Assembly (NCBI GenBank): GCA_003342815.1
Contig: PTEX01000015.1
Span: 5,201,151-5,265,150 of the forward strand
DNA length: 64,000 nt
Reading direction: 5' to 3'
From: Eudromia elegans
Lineage: Eukaryota; Chordata; Aves; Tinamiformes; Tinamidae
Part shown: positions 61,936-64,000 of the stretch, in pieces
How positions within the stretch are numbered: position 1 is the stretch's first letter
How the letters are laid out: each line of letters starts with the position of its first letter
The notes under the pieces: generated by a model
Told to the model about the DNA's origin: nothing
Seen by the model: the letters and a program-made list of their open reading frames with translations, nothing else
Databases searched by the model: none
Position numbers and translations under genes: made by a program

Positions 61936-63046
61936 CTAGGAAAAGAAGGAAGGAAAACAGCATCTTGAGATATGTTTCCCGGTCGTTATCTACGTGTAGC
62001 TGCTCTGCTCCACCCTCCCCACGAGTGCATGGCGCTTGGATGTGGTTGGTGTTCCGAACCACAGACTGGCTACCAAGCTCCCTTTCCTCTCCTGTGCCTA
62101 ACAAGCTCATTTTGTTTTCATGCACGCTGTGACGCTGCAAGTCCCAACACTGGTCACAGAGCAGCATTCCTCAACTGGAACTGCACACTGCCCCTGCAGG
62201 AAGGTACTTCGGTTCTCCCCCTGCCTCCCCCATGCAGAAATCCCCCCCAGAGGAATCTGTCAGGAACACAAGCGTTACTTGGCAGGGGGCACTTCCACAG
62301 GTGACTATTTTTTCCCCCTAGAGGCACATCGGTTCTCTTCATGATCCATTTCATCCTGCAATGTTTGACTCTCTACATGCCGAGTTCAGAAGGAGCTGAG
62401 GAAGCACACAGCTACTAACAACGCCACAAGCGCCGGGTCTCCCTGGCTGCCAGGCTCCGCCATGGGGCCCATCACGAAGCGGGGGGCCCCGCAGTCGCCC
62501 TCCCCAGGGACGCCCGCCCTGCAGCGGCAGGCAGCCCCACGCTGCTCGCGGGGACACGGGGCGCCCCACGGCTCGCCCCACGGCGGGCATGGCGCGGGAG
62601 CTGTCCGGCGCAGCGCCTCACCTTTCCCTCCGGCCGTGTGCAGCATCTTGAGGTGGTCCACGGTCATCTGCAGGATCTCGGCTTTCTCCAGCTTGGCGGA
62701 GCCCTGCGGGGACACGCGGCGGGGTGAGGGCCGGCGCGCGGGGCAGGGCGGCGCGGGGCGGCGCGGGGCACCCACCTGCTTCTCGAAGGCGCTGGGCACG
62801 AGCCGGCGCAGCTCCGAGAGGCTGTTGTTGATGCGGTCGCGGCGCCGCTTCTCGATGATCTAGGGCACAGAGGGGCTGCGTGAGCGGCCCGCGCGGCGCC
62901 CGCGCCGCCGCTCGCCCCGCGCGCCGCCACTCACCCCGCGGCGCCGCTTCCTGGCCAGGATCTGCGAGCTGGTGGACACGGCGCCCTCCGCGCCCTCCCT
63001 CGCCGCCTCCGCGGCCTCGTCCAGCTCCTCGCTCTCCGACGAGCTG
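61346..63046 (-). CDS. HEY1: HEY1 (Hairy/enhancer-of-split related with YRPW motif 1), 5' end in assembly gap
   Basis: Minus-strand exons 63046-62936, 62859-62776, 62703-62622 and 61935-61346 splice with GT-AG junctions. They form a HEY1 protein starting at [10 protein letters not shown] and ending [13 protein letters not shown]. The codon at the gap edge is NNC, which fits the Tyr8 of human MKRAHPEY, so only about 23 coding bases appear hidden and the whole protein would be about 296 residues (human 304). The basic region [18 protein letters not shown] has the family's Gly in place of the HES proline. The helix-loop-helix ends in [12 protein letters not shown]. An Orange domain ([20 protein letters not shown]) follows, then a Ser/Pro/Ala-rich tail and the YRPW and TEIGAF motifs. 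HEY1 is a nuclear repressor induced by Notch that binds E-boxes as a dimer, also with HES1. The linker before TSSQILARK is about 10 residues shorter than in human. Confidence 0.95.
61936..62621 (-). other. HEY1: HEY1 intron before the last exon (686 nt)
   Basis: GT-AG phase 1 intron. The 5' part is GC-rich and CpG-rich and the rest is moderate. Nothing else is recognisable in it. Confidence 0.93.
62622..62703 (-). CDS. HEY1: HEY1 helix 2 exon ([12 protein letters not shown]...GGK)
   Basis: 82 nt encoding [20 protein letters not shown] and LHTAGGK plus the first base of the next Gly. This is the loop and helix 2 of the bHLH domain. The acceptor is CCCGCAG and the donor AAAG|GTGAGG. Confidence 0.96.
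62704..62775 (-). other. HEY1: HEY1 72-nt intron
   Basis: GTGGGT...CCCGCAG, about 85 percent GC, close to the lower size limit for vertebrate introns. The reading frame requires its removal. Confidence 0.93.
62776..62859 (-). CDS. HEY1: HEY1 bHLH exon ([12 protein letters not shown]...FEKQ)
   Basis: 84 nt, in phase, encoding 28 residues from [17 protein letters not shown] to PSAFEKQ: the second half of the basic region, helix 1 and the start of the loop. The acceptor is CCCTAG and the donor CAG|GTGGGT. No in-frame extension like the four-residue insert of the longer human isoform is apparent past the donor. Confidence 0.96.
62860..62934 (-). other. HEY1: HEY1 75-nt intron
   Basis: GTGAGT...CCCTAG, very GC-rich. 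Both flanking exons are recognisable bHLH coding sequence. Confidence 0.92.
62936..63046 (-). CDS. HEY1: HEY1 first visible coding exon (exon-1-like and exon-2-like parts joined)
   Basis: It reads [10 protein letters not shown], an Ala/Glu/Gly linker, then [14 protein letters not shown]. The last base of the Gly codon, GGG, is at 62935 or 62936 depending on how the G run is cut; CGG|GGTGAG and CGGG|GTGAGT are both readable, and the latter (ending at 62935) keeps the frame into the next exon. No intron separates the part matching human exon 1 (SSSDSELDE) from the part matching exon 2 ([13 protein letters not shown]). The exon's 5' side runs into the N gap. Confidence 0.88.
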
Positions 63047-63426
63047 NNNNNNNNNNNNNNNNNNNNNNNNNNNNNNNNNNNNNNNNNNNNNNNNNNNNNN
63101 NNNNNNNNNNNNNNNNNNNNNNNNNNNNNNNNNNNNNNNNNNNNNNNNNNNNNNNNNNNNNNNNNNNNNNNNNNNNNNNNNNNNNNNNNNNNNNNNNNNN
63201 NNNNNNNNNNNNNNNNNNNNNNNNNNNNNNNNNNNNNNNNNNNNNNNNNNNNNNNNNNNNNNNNNNNNNNNNNNNNNNNNNNNNNNNNNNNNNNNNNNNN
63301 NNNNNNNNNNNNNNNNNNNNNNNNNNNNNNNNNNNNNNNNNNNNNNNNNNNNNNNNNNNNNNNNNNNNNNNNNNNNNNNNNNNNNNNNNNNNNNNNNNNN
63401 NNNNNNNNNNNNNNNNNNNNNNNNNN
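63047..63426. other. Assembly gap (380 N)
   Basis: A run of N in very GC-rich DNA. By homology it should contain the HEY1 start codon, about 23 coding bases, the 5' UTR and probably the transcription start. The true length may differ from 380. Confidence 0.95.
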
Positions 63427-64000
63427 CGGGCGGGCGGCCCCCACGTGAGCCCACCGGTAACAATAACAACAATAACAATAATAATAATAACAATAGTGCA
63501 GGGAAGGGAGGCAGCGGGGCGGGGCGCCCAAGGCTTCAGCTTGGCGGCGTCCCGCCGGACGGCGCTTTCCCTAATCGCGATGCGTCAGCCAAGCTTAGTG
63601 CTTTATTTGGTGTCTTTCACCCCATTCCACTCCGTTTTAGTTCCGTGGGGGCAGGAGGGAAGGAGGGAAGGAAGGCAGGAAGGCGGGAGCATCTTCCTTT
63701 ACCGGCGGCGGGGGCGCCCCGCGGGGCCGCAGCGCGGGGGCGCCACGCGGAGGCTCCGGCCCCGCCGGCGCTCCCCCAGACCCGACCTCCCGCGGCGGGG
63801 ATCGCAGCCCGAGGCGGCGGCTCCGTCACTCCCGCCCTTCCCGGCACGGCACTCGTGTGGGGAGGCGCACGGCCCCGTTAAACCGCTCCTCCCGGCACGA
63901 CACTTAGAGCGGCACCTCCGCCACACGGTGCGGCCGCCCCTCGTGTGCCCGCAGCGGCTCCCGCCCCTGTCCCGCACATTCCCCGTGCCGCGTCCTCCTT
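63427..64000 (-). promoter_or_regulatory. HEY1: HEY1 upstream CpG island / promoter region
   Basis: GC- and CpG-rich DNA upstream of HEY1 continues to the window end. It holds a CACGTG E-box at 63442-63447, GC boxes (GGGGCGGGGC near 63517), an A/T-rich CCAAATAAAG (minus strand) near 63602-63611, and CGTGTGGGGA at 63854-63863, one base off the RBPJ motif CGTGTGGGAA. Notch-RBPJ control of HEY1 is known; whether these sites serve it is inferred. Confidence 0.55.
63459..63496. repeat. (AAC/AAT)n trinucleotide repeat
   Basis: AACAATAACAACAATAACAA continuing as ATAATAATAATAACAATAG, immediately upstream of the HEY1 gap, possibly within its 5' UTR or core promoter. Confidence 0.9.

Noticed and set aside
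62880-63881. Long frames spanning the N run
   Set aside because: Artefacts of translating N as open sequence.
1-64000. tRNA, rRNA, CRISPR or endogenous-virus elements
   Set aside because: No tRNA box pattern, rRNA, spaced repeat array, LTR pair or retroviral protein motif was recognised. Tandem repeats here are microsatellites without spacers.

Overview
The window is vertebrate nuclear DNA, most likely from a bird. It holds two convergent, intron-containing genes that are also neighbours on human chromosome 8q21: STMN2 (stathmin-2/SCG10) on the plus strand and HEY1 (a Notch-responsive bHLH-Orange repressor) on the minus strand. Three things suggest a bird: a CR1 3'-end relic at about 15.55 kb of the avian type, low repeat content with short HEY1 introns, and only about 22 kb between the two 3' ends. 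The assembly has a single N at 60966 and a 380-base N run at 63047-63426.

Layout. Positions 1-90 are a (TTTCC)n microsatellite. The STMN2 proximal promoter and 5' UTR occupy about 570-868. Coding exons are 869-887, 24236-24331, 24948-25120, 33479-33670 and 36189-36248. They splice into an uninterrupted 179-residue protein, the family's usual length. Intron 1 is 23.3 kb and contains a very GC-rich island (about 1240-2075), a GATA microsatellite, two CR1 relics and a second CpG-rich patch at 21.4-21.9 kb. The STMN2 3' UTR probably ends near 37.51 kb. From 37.5 to 59.9 kb I find no coding gene. This stretch holds an old CR1 relic, three or four orphan CpG-rich patches and an unusual nested palindrome at 47.28-47.34 kb. 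HEY1 runs from its 3' end near 59.88 kb to the N run, with coding exons 61346-61935, 62622-62703, 62776-62859 and 62936-63046 (minus strand, 5' end in the gap). The final 570 bases are the CpG-rich HEY1 upstream region.

How the genes relate. STMN2 makes a palmitoylated tubulin-binding phosphoprotein of growing axons. HEY1 is a nuclear transcriptional repressor downstream of Notch that opposes neuronal differentiation. They share a conserved neighbourhood but no pathway that the sequence itself shows.

No previously undescribed system is evident. The most useful oddities are: an apparent loss of the first HEY1 intron, with exon-1-like and exon-2-like coding sequence contiguous; a 175-bp near-identical duplication across the single N, probably an assembly artefact; the nested palindrome; and the run of intergenic CpG patches. 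Statements about conservation with human rest on memory of the human sequences, not on an alignment made here.
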